Notes: generated by a model not told the origin, from the letters alone. A stretch of 64,000 nucleotides of DNA from Monodelphis domestica (GCF_027887165.1 NC_077229.1:367767001-367831000); one strand, 5' to 3'; numbered from the stretch's first letter, positions 23,166 to 37,074 are shown. Numbers and translations: made by a program.

Positions 23166-23353
23166 GGTGGGAGCCTACGTGAACAGAATGTTATATACAC
23201 TGTTAAAGATGGTTCCCCAGTCCCTTGATCATTTTGCAAAGGAAGATTCACTGAATGGAGTTGGAGGTATATTTGGGAAAGTCTGTGATGGAAAAACCCA
23301 AGGCACTAATAAAGCCAATTTGAAAATAAAAGTTAAAAAAAAAAAACAAAAAA

Positions 23354-26300
23354 AGAGTGGTAGCATCAGGTCACCATACCACCAGCAATATAGTATCCCA
23401 ATTTTGCCACAACCCCTCCAACATTTATTATTTTAATTTATTGTCATATTGGCTGATTTGTGAGGTGTGAGGTGGTACTTCAGTGTTGCTTTGATTTGAA
23501 TTTCTCTAATTATGAGAGATTTAGAACACTTTTATGGTATTTATTGTTAGTTTTGATTTCTTTATCTGAAAACTGCTTATTGCCAGTTGCGGAATGTCTT
23601 GATTTTGTGTACCTTTCCTTATAAATTTGAGAAATTACACTTTTGTCAGAGGTTTTTGCTATAAAATATTTTTTAATTTGTTCCCTTCTAATTTTGTTTA
23701 CATTGTTTTTTAATTGTACACATGTTTGTTTGTTTTTAATTTCACAGAATCAAAATTATTCATTTTCTATTTTATGATGTTCTCTATCACTTGCTTGGTC
23801 TTCAATTATTTCCTTTCCCATTAATTTTACAGGTATACTATTCTATGTTTACCTTATTTACTTATAATTTCCCTCTTTATATTTAAGTCATTTATCAATT
23901 ATGAATTTATCTTGGTATAGGTTGTGAGGTTTTGATTTAAATCTTGTCTCTCCCATACTGTTTTCTGATTTCTGAGCAATTTTTGTTAAATAGTGTGATC
24001 TTGTCCCAAAAGCTGAAATCATTGGGTATATCGAACACTATTTTGCTGAGGTCAATTACCCCAAATCTATTCCATTGATCTACCCGTCTATCTCTTAGTA
24101 CCATATTGTTTTGATGATAATTTTTTAAGCACAGTTAAAGATCTGGTACTGCTAGGCCTTCATCCTTTACTTTTTTACTAGTTCCCTTGATATTCTTGAT
24201 CTTTTGTTCTTCCAAATGAACTTTATTATATATTTTTTGAAATCTATATAATAGTTTTTTGGTAGATTGATTGATATAATACTGAATAAGTAAAGAGGTT
24301 TAGGTAGAATTTGTCATTTTTATTATATTAACTCACCCTACTCATGAACAATTAATATTTTTCTACTTGTTTAGATCTAGTTTTCATTGTGTGAAAAGTG
24401 TTTTGTAGTTGTGTTCATATAATTCCTCTGTCTTGGAAAATAGACCCCCAGATATTTTATATTTCCTAGAGTGATTTTAAATGGAGTTTCCCTTTTTAAC
24501 TCAGTTGTCAATTTTTATTAGAACTATATAGAAATGCTGATGATTTATGTGAATTTATTTTGTATCCTGCAACTTTGCTAAAATTATTTCCTTTACCTTT
24601 TTAGTTGATTTTCTAGGATTCTCTAAGTATAACATCAAATCATTTGCAAAGAGTTATAGTCTAGATTCCTCACTGCCTACTTTAATTGTTTATTTTTTCT
24701 TTTCTACTTACTATAGATATTTATGTATGGATAAATATATGTATGTATATATTTCTATTACAATATTATATAATAGTGGTGATAGTGCACATCCTTGCTA
24801 CACTCCTGATCTTATTGGGAAGGCTACTAAGTTATCTTCATTGCAGATGATACTTGTTAATGGTTTTCAATAAATACTGTTTACTATTTTGAGGAAAGGC
24901 CCTATATTTTCTAATGTTTTTAATAGGAATTGGGTGTTGTATTTTGTCAAAGGCTTTTTCTGCCTCAATTGAGATAACCATGTTATTTCTGTTAGTTTGA
25001 TTATTAATATTTTCAATTATGTGGATGGTTTGAATAATGTTAAACCAGCCTTGGTTTATAAATCCCACCTGGTCATAGTGGATAATCATTGTGATGACTT
25101 TTTTGTAATCTCTTTGCTAGTATTTTACATAAAACTTTACCTCTATTGTCATTAAAGAGATTTGTATGTTTTCTTTCTGTTTTGGGTCTTCTTGTTTTGG
25201 GAATTTTTATGTTACCAAAAAAAAAAAAACCTTTGCTTATTTTGTCAAATAGTTTGTGTAGTATTGGAATTATTTGTTCTTTAAATGTTTGATAAAATTT
25301 ACTTGTGTAACCACTAGGCCATGGGAATTTTTTCTTGCAGAGTTCCTCGATGGCCTGTTTAATTTATTTTTACTAAAATGAGATTATTTAAGTATTCTAT
25401 TTCTTTCTTTGTTAAACTGAGCAATCGACATTTTTTTAAATATTCGTCTATTTCACCTAGCTTTTTATATTTATTGCCATATAATTAGGAAAATGGTTCT
25501 TAATAATTACATTAATTTCCTCCTCATTAGAGGTGAGATTACCCTTTTCATCTTTGATACCATTAATTTTATTCTATTCTTCCTTTTTTTCTTAGATTAA
25601 CCAGTACTTTATCTATTTTATTTGTTTTTTCCTAAGTAGCAACTCCTAGTATTATTTATTAATTCATAGTTCTTTTACTTTCAATGTTGGTAATTCCTTT
25701 AGAAATCTAGATGCTATACCTTTTGGTACATGGATGATTAGAAATGATATTACTTCTTTGTTTGTAGTACCTTTTAGCAAAATTTAATTTCCTTCTCTTT
25801 TAATCAGATCAATTTATACTTTAACTCTGTATGGTACCATGATTGCTCCTCCTGATTTTTTGTTACTTTAAATGATGCATAATGAATTTTGCTCCAGCTT
25901 TTTACCTTGAAAAGGTGTGTGTCACCCTGCTTCAAATGTGTTTCTTGTAAACAACATATAGTAGGATTCTGTTTTTTAATCCACTCTACTATCCTCTTCT
26001 GTTTTACAAGTGAGTTCTTCCCATTCATATTCAGAATTATGATTATTAACTGTGTATTGCCCTACAACATATTATCCCCTTTAGATCCTGCACTCTTCCC
26101 TTTCTATGCACTCCTCCTCACCACTGTTTTGCTTTTTGTCATCCCCTACTTTTTCTCTTCCCTCTAATTTTCTCCCCCTTTCCTTTCGGATTCACCTCCT
26201 ACTTCTCCGTAGATTAAGAAAGAATTCTATACCCCACTCATTTTTATCTCTCTGAGCCAGCTAAAATAAGAGTAAAATTTAAGCATTGCCCATAACCACC

Positions 26301-28505
26301 TTTATTCTCCCCTCTCTATAATGATTTTTCACACATCTTAGTGATGTATAATTTAACCCATTCTATTTCTCCCTTCCCTTTTATCTCACTGCAACCCTCT
26401 TTTTCACCTCTTGATTTTTAAAAAATGTCATTCATATGGTTACATATTATATCACACACAATAGCATTCCATATCACCACATTTACATACACATCATATC
26501 ATCAGATATCATCATATACATCATATCATTATAATCAGTGTATTTCTCCACCTACTATCTGAGTAAATTCTTTCTATTTTTTTCTACTAAGAGAAATTTT
26601 TGAGAATTACATAAATCCTCTTTCCATATAGACATATAAACATTTTTACCTTAAAGAGTCCTTTGAAGTTTCTCGTTCTCATTTAACTTTTTGGACTCCT
26701 ACTGTATCTCACATTTGAACTTTTTTTAAAATTTAGTTCAGGCTTATTCCTGAGGAATTCTTGGAAATCTTCTGTCTTATTGAATGTCCATTCCCCCTAA
26801 CCCCCGAAAGTATATACTCAGTTTTGCTGGAGAGCTGACTCTGGGTTTTAAACACAAATCTTTTGATGTCCTGAATATCACATTCCATGACTTTCCATCC
26901 TTTAATGTAGAAGTTCCTATGTCCTGTGTCATCCTAATTGGAGCTCCATGGTGTTTGAATTGTTTTTTTTTTCCTCTGGCTGTTTGAAGTGTGGTTTAGG
27001 AGTTATTGATTTTACCTATTACATTCCTGGAAGTTGTCATTTGAGGATTTCTTTCTGGAGGTGATCTGTGAATTCTTTCAATTTAAATTTTATTTTCTTG
27101 TTTGAGGATCTCTGGGCAATTTTCTTTGATAATTTCTTATAATATGAAATACAAGGTTTTTTCTTCATCATGGCTTTTAGGTAGTCCAATAATTCTCAAT
27201 TGTCTATCCTAGATCTATTTTCTATGTAATTTGTTTTTTAATAAGATATTTCATGCTTTATTCTTTTTTTCATTCCTTTCATTCTAAGTCATTGTTTCTT
27301 GATTTCTCTTGAAATCATTAGTTTCTAGATAGTCAATTCTGATTTTTGAGGCCTGATTTTCCCTTGTCAGTTTTTTATTTCCCTTTTTCAATTGACTTAT
27401 TTCTTCTTACATCACTTTTGCTCTTTTTCCCATTTCTCCACTGCTTCTGCAATGGGTTTTTGAAGTATTTTTTAAGTTCTTCCAGAATGTGTCCAATTCA
27501 TATGTTTTTTTGAACTTTGCATTTGTTTCCATTGCTTTCACTATCCCTTTCTGTGCATGTGCCCTGCTTTGTCTTCATAAAATTCTTTAGATGTAAGTGT
27601 TTTTTTTTGTTTGTTTGCTCATTTTTCCTATCTAATTATAGGTAGGCACTGTTTGCTGGGAAATTGGGGTACACTCTTAAACTTCAGTCTTTCCTTGATG
27701 TTATTCTCAGCTTATTTTCTAGGTTTTTATCAGTTTCAGTTCTTGGAGGAGGATGTAATGGTCTGAGGGTTGAGATCTCAGAGAGCTCCCTTCCCTTGCT
27801 GATTCATTTGATCTTTGAGATACTAATAGCTTAAAATCTTTACTCAGGCTTGGGTATAAGCTTTTGATCTCTCTCTGGACATGATCAAGTCAGGGACTGA
27901 TCAAATTCTAGTCCTAGGCTTAGGCTCAAGTTTTTTATCTCACTGTACTTGATCTAATCGGGCACATAGTTGATTGCACTTTTCTAGAGCTCTGCCCTTA
28001 GTTCCAGGCAAAAAGATATGAGGGTAGAGGAGAACCTTTTGTTCTGGGCTCCCACAGATCACTTCACTTTAGCCCAGATTGCCTTGGGCTGGATCTTCAC
28101 ACTTCTCCACATGTTTGAAATTATAAGAGGTATAGGCTGGCTTGGATCATTATATACCCAGGTAGAATCTCAGGGTCTTAATGTCTTCAGCTTAGATTTG
28201 GAACCTGTGATAACAGATGAGGGAGGTATGGGGATGTGCGTGCCTTGCTTTTGGCTTGTTCTTCTTCTCTCCTTTCTCCAGTCTCTTTTCTGGCTCTACT
28301 CTCCTTTCACTTCAGTGCCCCAGATATTCTTTGTCTACCTTTTGGGTTTTTTCTTTTCTTGAAAGTTGTTTCACTTTGTCTCCTTGTTGGTTCTTTCACT
28401 CCTATATTTGTTTTTGTGGTGAGGTTTTAATCTTGGTTGGAGAGGATTTTTATGGTGACACAGAGCTCCTCTGGTTTACTCTGCCATCTTGGTTCTACCC
28501 CAGAA
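23354..28505 (-). mobile_element. L1 LINE, ORF2, ORF1 and 5'UTR (reversed), near full length with 19401-20103
   Basis: Resumes the L1 after the retrocopy. Reverse complement: a 5' end with AAGATGGCAGAGTAAACC at about 28473-28490 (YY1-type start), 5'UTR to about 27650, ORF1 about 27600-26640 with coiled coil and 'ENRSR.DN' residues at about 27220, spacer, then ORF2. The endonuclease start NPTICCLQETHLKQGDTH is at about 25955-25900. The RT holds DQVGF and EKAFDKIQHP at about 25075-24950. Stops throughout; only short frames remain. About 5.9 kb of L1 after removing the retrocopy. Confidence 0.88.
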
Positions 28506-28655
28506 GTCCCACCTCTCCATTTTTTATAATATCCCCACAAAAATTAATTCCCAGACACTTCTTCTTTCTATACAGAATTCTTCTAACTATTCAGAACAGT
28601 AATACAGTTCTTAGGATATATATGCATTATTTACAACATAGAAAGGTATAACATC
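28506..28655. other. Short unique spacer between two L1 copies
   Basis: AT-rich, nothing recognised. It would hold the 5'-side target duplication of the preceding L1, but I could not match it at the other end. Confidence 0.4.
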
Positions 28656-30005
28656 GAACATATTGAACTCTATTATTTTTCTTTAGTATTTACCTTTTTG
28701 TACTTCTCTTGAGTCTTTTATTTGAAAGTCAGATTTCCTATTCAACTCTGATCTTTTTATTAGGAATGCTTTTAAGTCCTCTCTTTTATTAAATAATCTT
28801 TTATTTACCTTAAAGGATTACATGCAATTTTTACCAGGTATGTTATTGGATGTAATTTCAGCCTTTTTACATTATAGAATATCATAGTCCATATTTTCTT
28901 TATCTTTAAGTTGTTAGCTGCTAAATATTGTGTGATCTTGACTATATCTCTACAATATTTTAAGGATTACTTAAAGATTCTTTGAATAATTTCTCTTTAA
29001 CATGTGTGCTATGGGGTTTAGTGATATCTCTTGGTGGTATCATTTGGGGATCTCCTTTGGGTAATAATTAGTGGATTTTGAAACTTTTCTTTTTTACTCA
29101 CTGGTTCTTGGAAACCATGACAGTTATACCAAAGTATTTGTTGATATATGATGCTTGGACTTTTTCTTTAATCATAGCATTCAAGTAGCCAAATAATTGT
29201 AAAATTATATTTTTTCAGAATATTTTTTGTGTCATATTTAAGGTTTGTTTTCCTTATTTTCTCAACCCTTTGACTTTGTTCTATTGTTCTTAATGCTTTT
29301 TAATCAATTAGTTTCTACTTGCCTGGTTTAACATTTTTAGGAATTATTTCTTTAGAAAACTTTAGTACTTCTTCCATTTTACTGATTGTTTTTTTTAAGT
29401 ATATTTTTAAAAAGTGAATTTTATTCCTCTTTTGTCTTTAGACCAATTCTATTTTTTAACATATTATTTTTTTTTCATTTTTGTAATTTTATCAAGGTCT
29501 TAATTAACTTATCATGAATTCCTTGCATCTCTCCAATTTTTTTTTCAAATCTTTAACTTCTATCCTATTAGTTATAAGGAGTAAAATGGTAAGGTCTAGG
29601 CAGTTAGGGTTTTGTGAATTGCCTAGGGTTTCAAGTTGAGGATTACCTAAGAAAAGATTTGAACCCATGTGCTTTAAACTTTAGGCCTGGCAAATTTGCT
29701 GTCCCACTCTCATCTGTTTTACCATTTTTTTTCTCTTTGAATTAGTTCTCTTTCTTTACCTGTTCCAGGAATTCTTTTTGAACCTGTTTCAAATTAGCAG
29801 CTTTCCTTGAGACTTTGTTTATAGATATTTTATATTTTGGCTTCTGACTTTGTGCCTTGACTGTTTCAGTCACTATAATAGATTTTTATGGTCAAGTTCT
29901 CATTTATTTGACCATTTTTTCTATTCTGTTTCTTGATTTGGAATTTTATATTTATGGAACTCAGTTCAAAGACTTTGTAATAGGAAAGTACTATCACAAA
30001 GTTTA
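28656..30005 (-). mobile_element. L1 fragment: ORF1 region, reversed
   Basis: Reversed ORF1: 'attaggaatgcttttaagtcctct' (the 'EDFQAFLI'-type extension), 'tgtgtgatcttgac', 'atcatagcattcaagtagccaaataat' and coiled-coil coding stretches to about 30000. A SINE lies at 29580-29725. No L1 ORF2 on its 3' side, so this is a partial copy or one of the ORF1-only (HAL1-like) elements. Confidence 0.7.
29580..29725 (-). mobile_element. Marsupial SINE, reversed, inside L1 ORF1 region
   Basis: 'ggcagttagggttttgtgaattgcctagggtttcaag', 'agatttgaacccatgtgc', 'taggcctggca' match the reversed opossum-type SINE, diverged. The L1 coiled-coil region resumes after it. Confidence 0.65.
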
Positions 30006-33000
30006 GGGTATTTTTGCACTAATATTTTTTATTATTTAAATATATTTTATATTTTCAATTACACATAATAATTTTGAACCTATATTCATAAAATATAAAG
30101 TGCAAATTGTCTCCTTCCCTCCCTTCTCTCCCCCAAGAGATGGTAAGCAATTTAATATGTATTATTAATGTATTATCATGGAAAACATATAACCATATTG
30201 ATCTTTGTTATAAGAGAATATTCACATAAAGCAAAAATCCCAAAATAAAATCACAAACTAATTAGAAAGATAGCATGCTTTGTAATACATCTGACCCCAA
30301 CAGTTATTTCTTTGGAGGTAGATAACATTATCTGTCATAAGTTCTTCAGATTTATCTCAGATCATTTTATTGATGAATATAGCTAAATCTTTCACACTTG
30401 ATCAACTTAAAATATTCCTCTTACTCTGTATAACGTTCTCCTGATTCTACTTAATTCATCCTCTATCAGTTCATGTAGATCTTTTCAGATTTTCTTAACA
30501 TCTCCCTGCTCATTATTTCTTATAGCCCAATACTATTCCATCACCAACATATGTCACAATTTGTTCAGTTGTTCTACAACGGATGAACATTCCCTCAATT
30601 TCAAATAATTTTCCAACACAAATAGAGCTGTTATACTTTGGACAAATAGGCCCTTTTTCTTTTTTAATGGTCTCTTTGGTATATTGACCCAGTAGTGTAC
30701 AGTATAAAAGGGTAAGCCCAACTTTATAGCTCTTTAGATATAGTTCCAAATTGCTCACCAGAATGGTTGGATTAGTTCACAACTCCAAGAACAATGGAAA
30801 AGTTTTCCAATTTTCCCAGAACTTTCTTTCCCTTTCCTTTCTTGTCACATTGGTCAATCTGATAGATATGAGGTGATAGATATTTAAATGTGCATTTCTC
30901 AAATCATGAATGATTTGGAAATTTTTTTATATGATTATAGCTTTGAATCCCTCATCTAAAAACTACTTACTAATATCATTTGACTACTTGTCAGTTGGGG
31001 GATGACTTGCATTCTGATAAATTTCACTTATTCTCAATGTATTTGTGAAATGAGACCTTAATCAGGGAAATTTGCTATAATTTTCCCTGTTGTTTCCTTT
31101 CTAGTTATGGTTACATGGATTTTGCTTGTATAAAAGCTTTTTGATTTAATATAATCAAAATTATTCATTTTACATCTAACATTGTTTTCTGCCTCTTGTT
31201 TTGTCATGCATTCTTCTCTTCTCCATAGATCTGTCAGGCAATCTATTCTATCTTTACCACATTTAATAGCTGTATCACTTTTTATATGTAAATTATATAC
31301 CCATTTTGAACTTATCTTGGCAAAAGTTGTTATATACTGGGCTATACCTCATTTATGCCATACTATTTTCCAGTTTCCCCAGCATTTTCTGTTAAATATT
31401 GATTTCTTATCCAAAAATTTGAGTATTTGGGTTAATCAAACACTTGGTTGTTAAGGTCATTAACCCCTGTATATTATGTATCTAATCTATTCCATTAATC
31501 TACCATTTTATTTCTTAACAAATACCAGAATATTTTGATGATTACTCATTTATGTATAATTTGAGATCTGGTACTACTAGGTCACTTTTACGTTTTTTTT
31601 TTCTCATTAATTTCATTGATAGTCTTGATCTTTTGTTCTTTCAGATGAATTTTGTTATTTTTCTAGTTCTGTAAAATAATGATTTGATAGTTTGGTAAGG
31701 CATCGAATAAATCATTTAGGTCATTTGTATTATATCTGCCTATTCACAATCAAGTATTTTTATAGATGTTCAGATCTGACTTCATTTTCAGGAAAAGTAT
31801 TTTGTAATTGTGTTTTTATACTTCTTTTGTTTTTCTTGGCAAGTAGACTCCCATGTATTTTGAAATGTCCAGGGTTATTTTAAATGGAATTTCTCTTTCT
31901 ATCATTTTCTGCTGAACTTTGAAGATTATATAAAACAAATTTGATTGTTTATGTGGGCATATTTTATATACTGCTACTTTGCTAAAGCTAATTATTTCAA
32001 GTATTTTAATTGATTCTTTAGGATTCTCTAATTATATCATCATATCATTTTCAAAGAGTCATCATTTAGTTACCTTATTGCCAACTCCTTCAATTAATTT
32101 TTCTTCTCTTATTGCTAAAGTTAGCCTTTCTAGTACAATATTAAGTAATAATCGTGATAAAGGAAATCTTTGCTTCACTCCTGGTTTTTTTGGGAAGGCT
32201 TCTAACTTCTCCCCATTGAAGATCATAGTTTCTGATGGCTGTAGGTAGATATTATTTATCATTTAAAGGACTGGACCTCTTATTCCTATGCTTTCTAGTG
32301 TTTGTAATAGGAATTGGTGTTCTATTTTGTCAAAGGATTTTCTGAACCAATTGAGATAATCCTGTGATTTCTCTTAATTTGGTTATTGATATGGACAATT
32401 ATACAGGCAGATTGCCTAATATTAAAGAAGCCTTGCATTCCAAGTATGAAGCCCTCTTGGTCTTAGTAAATCATCCTTTTAATATGATGCTGTAGTCTCT
32501 TTGCTTATATAGTATTAAAGATTTTTGAATCAATGTTCATTAAGCAAACTGATCTGTAATTTTCTTTCTCTATGCTTGGTTTCCCTGGTTTAAATATAAG
32601 CAGTGCATTTATGTCATAAAAAATAATTGGTAGAACTCTTACTTATTTTGCCAAATACTTTTTATTGGATTGGGACTAATTGTTTTTTAATTTTTTGATA
32701 GAATTCACTGTGAATCAATCTGGCTGTGAGGATTTTTTCTTAGGGATTTCATTAATGACTTGTTTAATTTCTTTTTCAAAGCTGGAATTATTTTACTATT
32801 CTATTTCCATTTTTGTTAATTGAGGTCATACATATTCATTACAAATATTCATCCATTTTCACTTAAAATGTCAGATTTATTGTCATATATTTTGGCAAAA
32901 TAGCTCCTAATGAGTACTTTAATTTCTTCTTTGGAAGTGAAATTAGTCATTTCATTTTTGATACTGGTAATTTGATTCTCTTTTCTTTTATTAATTAAAT

Positions 33001-34510
33001 TAGCCAATATTCTGTGACTTTTTTTTCCATGGAACCAGCTCATAATTTTATTCATTAGTTCAATAGTTCATTTACTTTCCATTTTATTAATTCATCCTTT
33101 GATTTTTAGGATTTCAAATTCATTCTTTAAATGAGATTTTATCTGTTTTCTTTTTTAATTTCATTATGAATCCATTGATCTCATTTTTTCTCTATTTTAT
33201 TGATATAAACCCTTGGGGATATAAATTTTCCCCAAATTACTGCTTTGACTATATCCCATAAATTTTGATATGTCTCCTAATTGCCATCCTTTTTAATGAA
33301 ATCAGTGATTTTTTTATGATTTGTTCTGTAACACACCTGTTTTGAAGAATTAGTGTATTTAGCTCCTAGTTAGTTTTGAATTTCCCTTTCAATGAACCAT
33401 TTTGATTACAACTTTATTGCACTGTGACCTAAAAAAAATTGAATTTATTATTCCTGCTTCTTTGCATTTGGTTGTGGAGGTTTTGTGCTCTGATACATGG
33501 CCAATTTTTGTGTATACCATGTACTGCTAAAAAGAAGATATATTCTTTTTTGCTCATATTCAATTTTCTCTAGATAGCTATTAAATCTAACATTTCTAAA
33601 ATTCCATTTGCTTCCTTTACTTCCTTCTTTTTTGTTGTTGTTAGATTTATCTAGTTCTGAGAGAAAAGTTGACATATTCCACTAATATAGCTTTACTACC
33701 TTTTTTCCATCTTATGCTCAATTAGCTTTTTTAAAAATCTGGTAGACATATCATTTGGTGGTTAAGTATAGATATCACTTCATTACCTATACTGCCTTTT
33801 TATCAAGATGCAATTACTCACTTTACCTCTTTTAATCATACCTATTATTGCTTTAGCTTTGTTTGAGATCAAGTTGCTATTTTTGCTTTTTTTTTAAAAT
33901 GTCAATAGAAGTCAAACAGATTCTGCTCTAGTATGTTACCTTTACTTTGTGTGTGTCTATCTGCCTCAGTTGTATTTCTTATAATTAACATATTAGAAGA
34001 TTCTGGTCTTCAATTCACTCAGCTATCTGCTTCCATTTTATGGGTGAGTTTATCCCATTTTCACTGACAGTTATGATTACTATTTGGGTATTCACCTCCA
34101 CCTCATTTACCCCATTTAACCATGAACCTTCTTCATTTATTCTGTCCCTGTAGACATGTGCTTTGCTTTTAATCACATCTCTCTTCTCTTCTTATATTTC
34201 TCTTCTTCACACCACCACATTTCTCATTATGATACTTTTTTATAGGATCTTTTAATCAACTCCCCCATGTCTCCTTCACTTATATTATTTCCCTCCCTAT
34301 TGCCACCTTTCTTATTCCCCTTTTGTTTGCCTCCCACTGCATTCAGTTTTACTTCCAGTTCCCCCTCATCCTGTGAAAATAAAGTTTCTTCATTTACCTT
34401 TCAAGTTGTTTTCCACAGGAAGCTCCTTCACCCCACCTTATTGCTAGTTTTGTGACTCCTGTCATTTTGAAGTGCTACTTTAAGGTTGGTTTGAGAGGAT
34501 TCTCAGAGTG
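30006..34510 (-). mobile_element. L1 LINE, 3'UTR and complete ORF2 region (reversed), 5' truncated
   Basis: Starts with a reversed 3'UTR (30010-30500), then 'ccaacatatgtcacaatttgttcag' (30544). ORF2 runs backwards: the C-terminal region to 31500, RT with 'GEKLEAFPKKPGVKQ' (about 32220-32150), and the endonuclease from about 33100 to 34100. 'caattcactcagctatctgcttcc' at about 34010 marks its N-terminus. Spacer follows to about 34500, and no ORF1. Riddled with stops. Confidence 0.88.
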
Positions 34511-36045
34511 ATTCCAGCTTTTGCTGCTACTAAACTTCCATGATGATTCTGCCCCAATGAAAATAGACAAAATCTTTACATGCAGTAGGGAAATATTGAA
34601 AGCCTATACATAAGAAAAAAATAAATGTTCTACTTTTCTACTGTTATTTGCTATAGTTCTAATAGGATTATCATATTATCTTATGAAACTAAATAATATC
34701 ATATGTATTGACTTAAAAGAGTTTGGAATGATTCCAATTTGTTAATGAAAAAAAAGGGGTTATGCTTAGAAAACTCCAAAGAATTGACAAAGAAACTGAG
34801 ACAATATCATTAACAAAGGGATAGAGTATAAAACATACTCCCAAAGGAAAGACTCTTTCATGTTTGAATGAATTTAAATTAAATCATTTTTTAAATACAA
34901 GAGCCATTAAAATAATTTGTGAGACATTTACTATTCATTACTGATTGTTGGGTAATCATAATATAATGAAATGCCCTCTATATGAGCATTTATTTATAGA
35001 TATAGTGCTATACTGACCCAGGTAATGTATTATAGAACTTAATGAAATAAAATAATCATTTATAGCACCAACATTTCTAGAATATCAAATGATATTATGG
35101 AGAATAGCAGGAAACAATAATCAACAACAATTTCATAACAAATTACATTACAAAATGTTAATCATAAAATGTTTGTTATAGATTAAGAAATATAAAAGTG
35201 CATATGTAAATTAGGTTAGGAAAATTAGAAACAAATAATATTTAAAGCCTATAATTCAATAAAACATGGACAACCTATCAACTTAACAAGTATCTGAGGA
35301 AAACAGAAAAATGATTTGATAGAAATTTGGTTTAAATATACTACCTAAGCCACATACCCCAAATTGGAAATACAACCTTATTATTAAAGGTCATTAAAAG
35401 TTTGTGAGTGTTCATATAGGGAAAATTTAAAAACAGATCACTTATTTTTCAAAAGTTATTAGAAAAAAAATTTTAACTGAGTGGAATAGAAGAAATTAAG
35501 GAAATTTCAGAGGAGAAAACATAAAATTCTTCATATAATTGAAAAGCATATGTAGGGTTAAAATCAATGCTGCTAGAATATGGATGGAAATTGTAATTGG
35601 TATTTATTGGTATTGTAATATAAATATTTTTGATAAATTATTTCATCATTTCCTTATTGTGAATAATTACTTTGTATTTTTAAGGCATAAACTAAATAAA
35701 ATCAAAAGCCATTGTCCAATTACTCAAATGTTATAAAAAGTAACTATCAAAAATATGAAAAATTATTAACCTTATAAAATGTTTTTCTAATTGTTTAAAA
35801 TAGGAGAAAAAAGGTTGTTATTTTAAAATTCACTTCAGGAAATTTTCATAGATGATGAAAGATTAAAATAATATTGTTAAAGTTCTAAGAATGCAGTCAC
35901 ATTATGATTTCTTTGTCTGATACTAGCCTTAGTTATTTTCCATCAACTCATTTCCTAAATGATACTATGAAAATTTACATAATGTATACATATACATACA
36001 TGTATTTTTATTTTCTGATTGACACACTAACCCTATGCATTAGTT
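34511..36045. other. AT-rich unique sequence
   Basis: No repeat or exon recognised. Short frames only. Confidence 0.5.
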
Positions 36046-36049
36046 GCTC

Positions 36050-36262
36050 TAAAAATTTTCCAGTTAAAAATCCTTACCTTCCATCTTGGAATCAATAATG
36101 TGTATTTGTTCCAAGGTAGAAGAGTGGTAAAGGCTAGAAAATGGGGGTTAAGTGACTTGCCCAGGGTAACATAGCTGGAAAGTGTCTGAGGCCCTATTTG
36201 AAACCAACACCTCCTGCCTCTGGGCCTGACTTTTAATCCACTGAGCAACCTACCTGCCCCCA
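36050..36262 (-). mobile_element. Opossum-type SINE, reversed, well preserved
   Basis: 'aaatccttaccttccatcttggaatcaata', 'gttccaaggtagaagagtggtaaaggctag', 'gttaagtgacttgcccaggg', ending 'ccactgagcaacctacctgcccc'. This is the SINE family abundant in didelphid opossums, and the best single clue to the host group. Confidence 0.92.
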
Positions 36263-36414
36263 TCAATTGATTTTATAGATAAAGGAATTAAAATAGGGGG
36301 TTTTACTCTTTTCCAATATTTACACAAAATAAGTCTCTGACTCAGGGCTCAAACTCAAGTTTTCTTAAATTTAAGTACATTATTATGTCATGCTATCTTT
36401 CCAACCTGAATAAA

Positions 36415-36555
36415 ATATAAGCCCTTTGTGTAAGCATCTTAAGAGCCAGAACTCTGTTTTAGTCTTTATTGTTTTCCCCCAAGTTCCATGCTTAGCATAG
36501 TTTGTAGTACAATCAGTTTTTAATCAATGCTCCTTGGCTGATTTAACTAAAATGC
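36415..36555 (+). mobile_element. L2-like LINE 3' end
   Basis: 'taagcatcttaagagccagaactctgtttt', 'ccatgcttagcata', 'caatgctccttggctgatt' follow the L2 tail order. Degraded. Confidence 0.55.
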
Positions 36556-36724
36556 TTGAGGATTATGAACCTCTTAGTTCTTGATAGCTAATTATATTCT
36601 CTAAGTTATTTTTCATGCTTATTTACATTTTCAATTGATTTAGTGAATATCATATTTTTACTACATTTGTGTGACTGTGTCAAGTCCTCTATTATCTTTT
36701 TTACTTTCTCATATTCTAAAATAA

Positions 36725-36839
36725 ATATTTGATTGTAATGTAGAATATTAGCTCACTGAGGTCAAGATTACATTCATTCTTTGTGACTATATCCTCGGGA
36801 CTTGATATAATGTTTTGTATATACTTGGTGCTGACTAAA
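36725..36839 (+). mobile_element. L2-like LINE 3' end
   Basis: 'tgtagaatattagctcactgaggtcaag', 'ggacttgatataatg', 'acttggtgctgacta' approximate the L2 end, followed at once by an (AAT)n tract. Confidence 0.5.
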
Positions 36840-36840
36840 C

Positions 36841-36879
<39 letters not shown>
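36840..36879 (+). repeat. (AAT)n microsatellite
   Basis: About 13 uninterrupted AAT units. On the minus strand it produces a run of tyrosines in a short chance frame. Confidence 0.97.
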
Positions 36880-36881
<2 letters not shown>

Positions 36882-37074
36882 TTCATTAACTTACTAAAAC
36901 ATTCATTTATCCATATCATGATCAGAAGAACTCTGAGAAATTATGAATTCATATTTCATAAATAAAAGTACTTTGTCCAACTTTGTCCAGAAAGAGATAT
37001 TAACCTCCATGGTAAGAACCAGGAAGTCACACTCCATATTATATGTCATGTTTTAGTAGTGACAAAAGAATTTT

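Larger units (their letters stand above)
20104..23353 (+). pseudogene. EFHD1P-like: Processed pseudogene of an EFHD1-like mRNA
   Basis: Intronless copy of a mitochondrial EF-hand protein mRNA (EFHD1, swiprosin-2 family), reverse transcribed and inserted in the minus-strand L1. Seen directly: GC-rich 5'UTR from 20104, coding homology 20193-20927, a long 3'UTR, two AATAAA signals (23308 and 23325) and an A-rich tail at 23335-23353. The target duplication is AAGAGTGGTTGGATC at 20089-20103 against AAGAGTGGTAGCATC at 23353-23367, 15 bp with two differences. L1 homology stops and resumes exactly there. L1 machinery is known to make such copies. It is dead (see the coding entry). The 3'UTR holds a SINE, a MIR-like piece, a microsatellite and an L2 end, either from the parent mRNA or inserted later. 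Confidence 0.9.

Noticed and set aside
24838..26028. Short minus frames with reverse-transcriptase and endonuclease blocks as possible active L1
   Set aside because: They are isolated open pieces of a broken ORF2, with stops and frameshifts between them.
28018..28651. Three overlapping frames up to 144 codons
   Set aside because: They lie in reversed L1 5'UTR and in three frames at once.
36716..36919. Poly-tyrosine frame
   Set aside because: Reading of the (AAT)n microsatellite on the minus strand.
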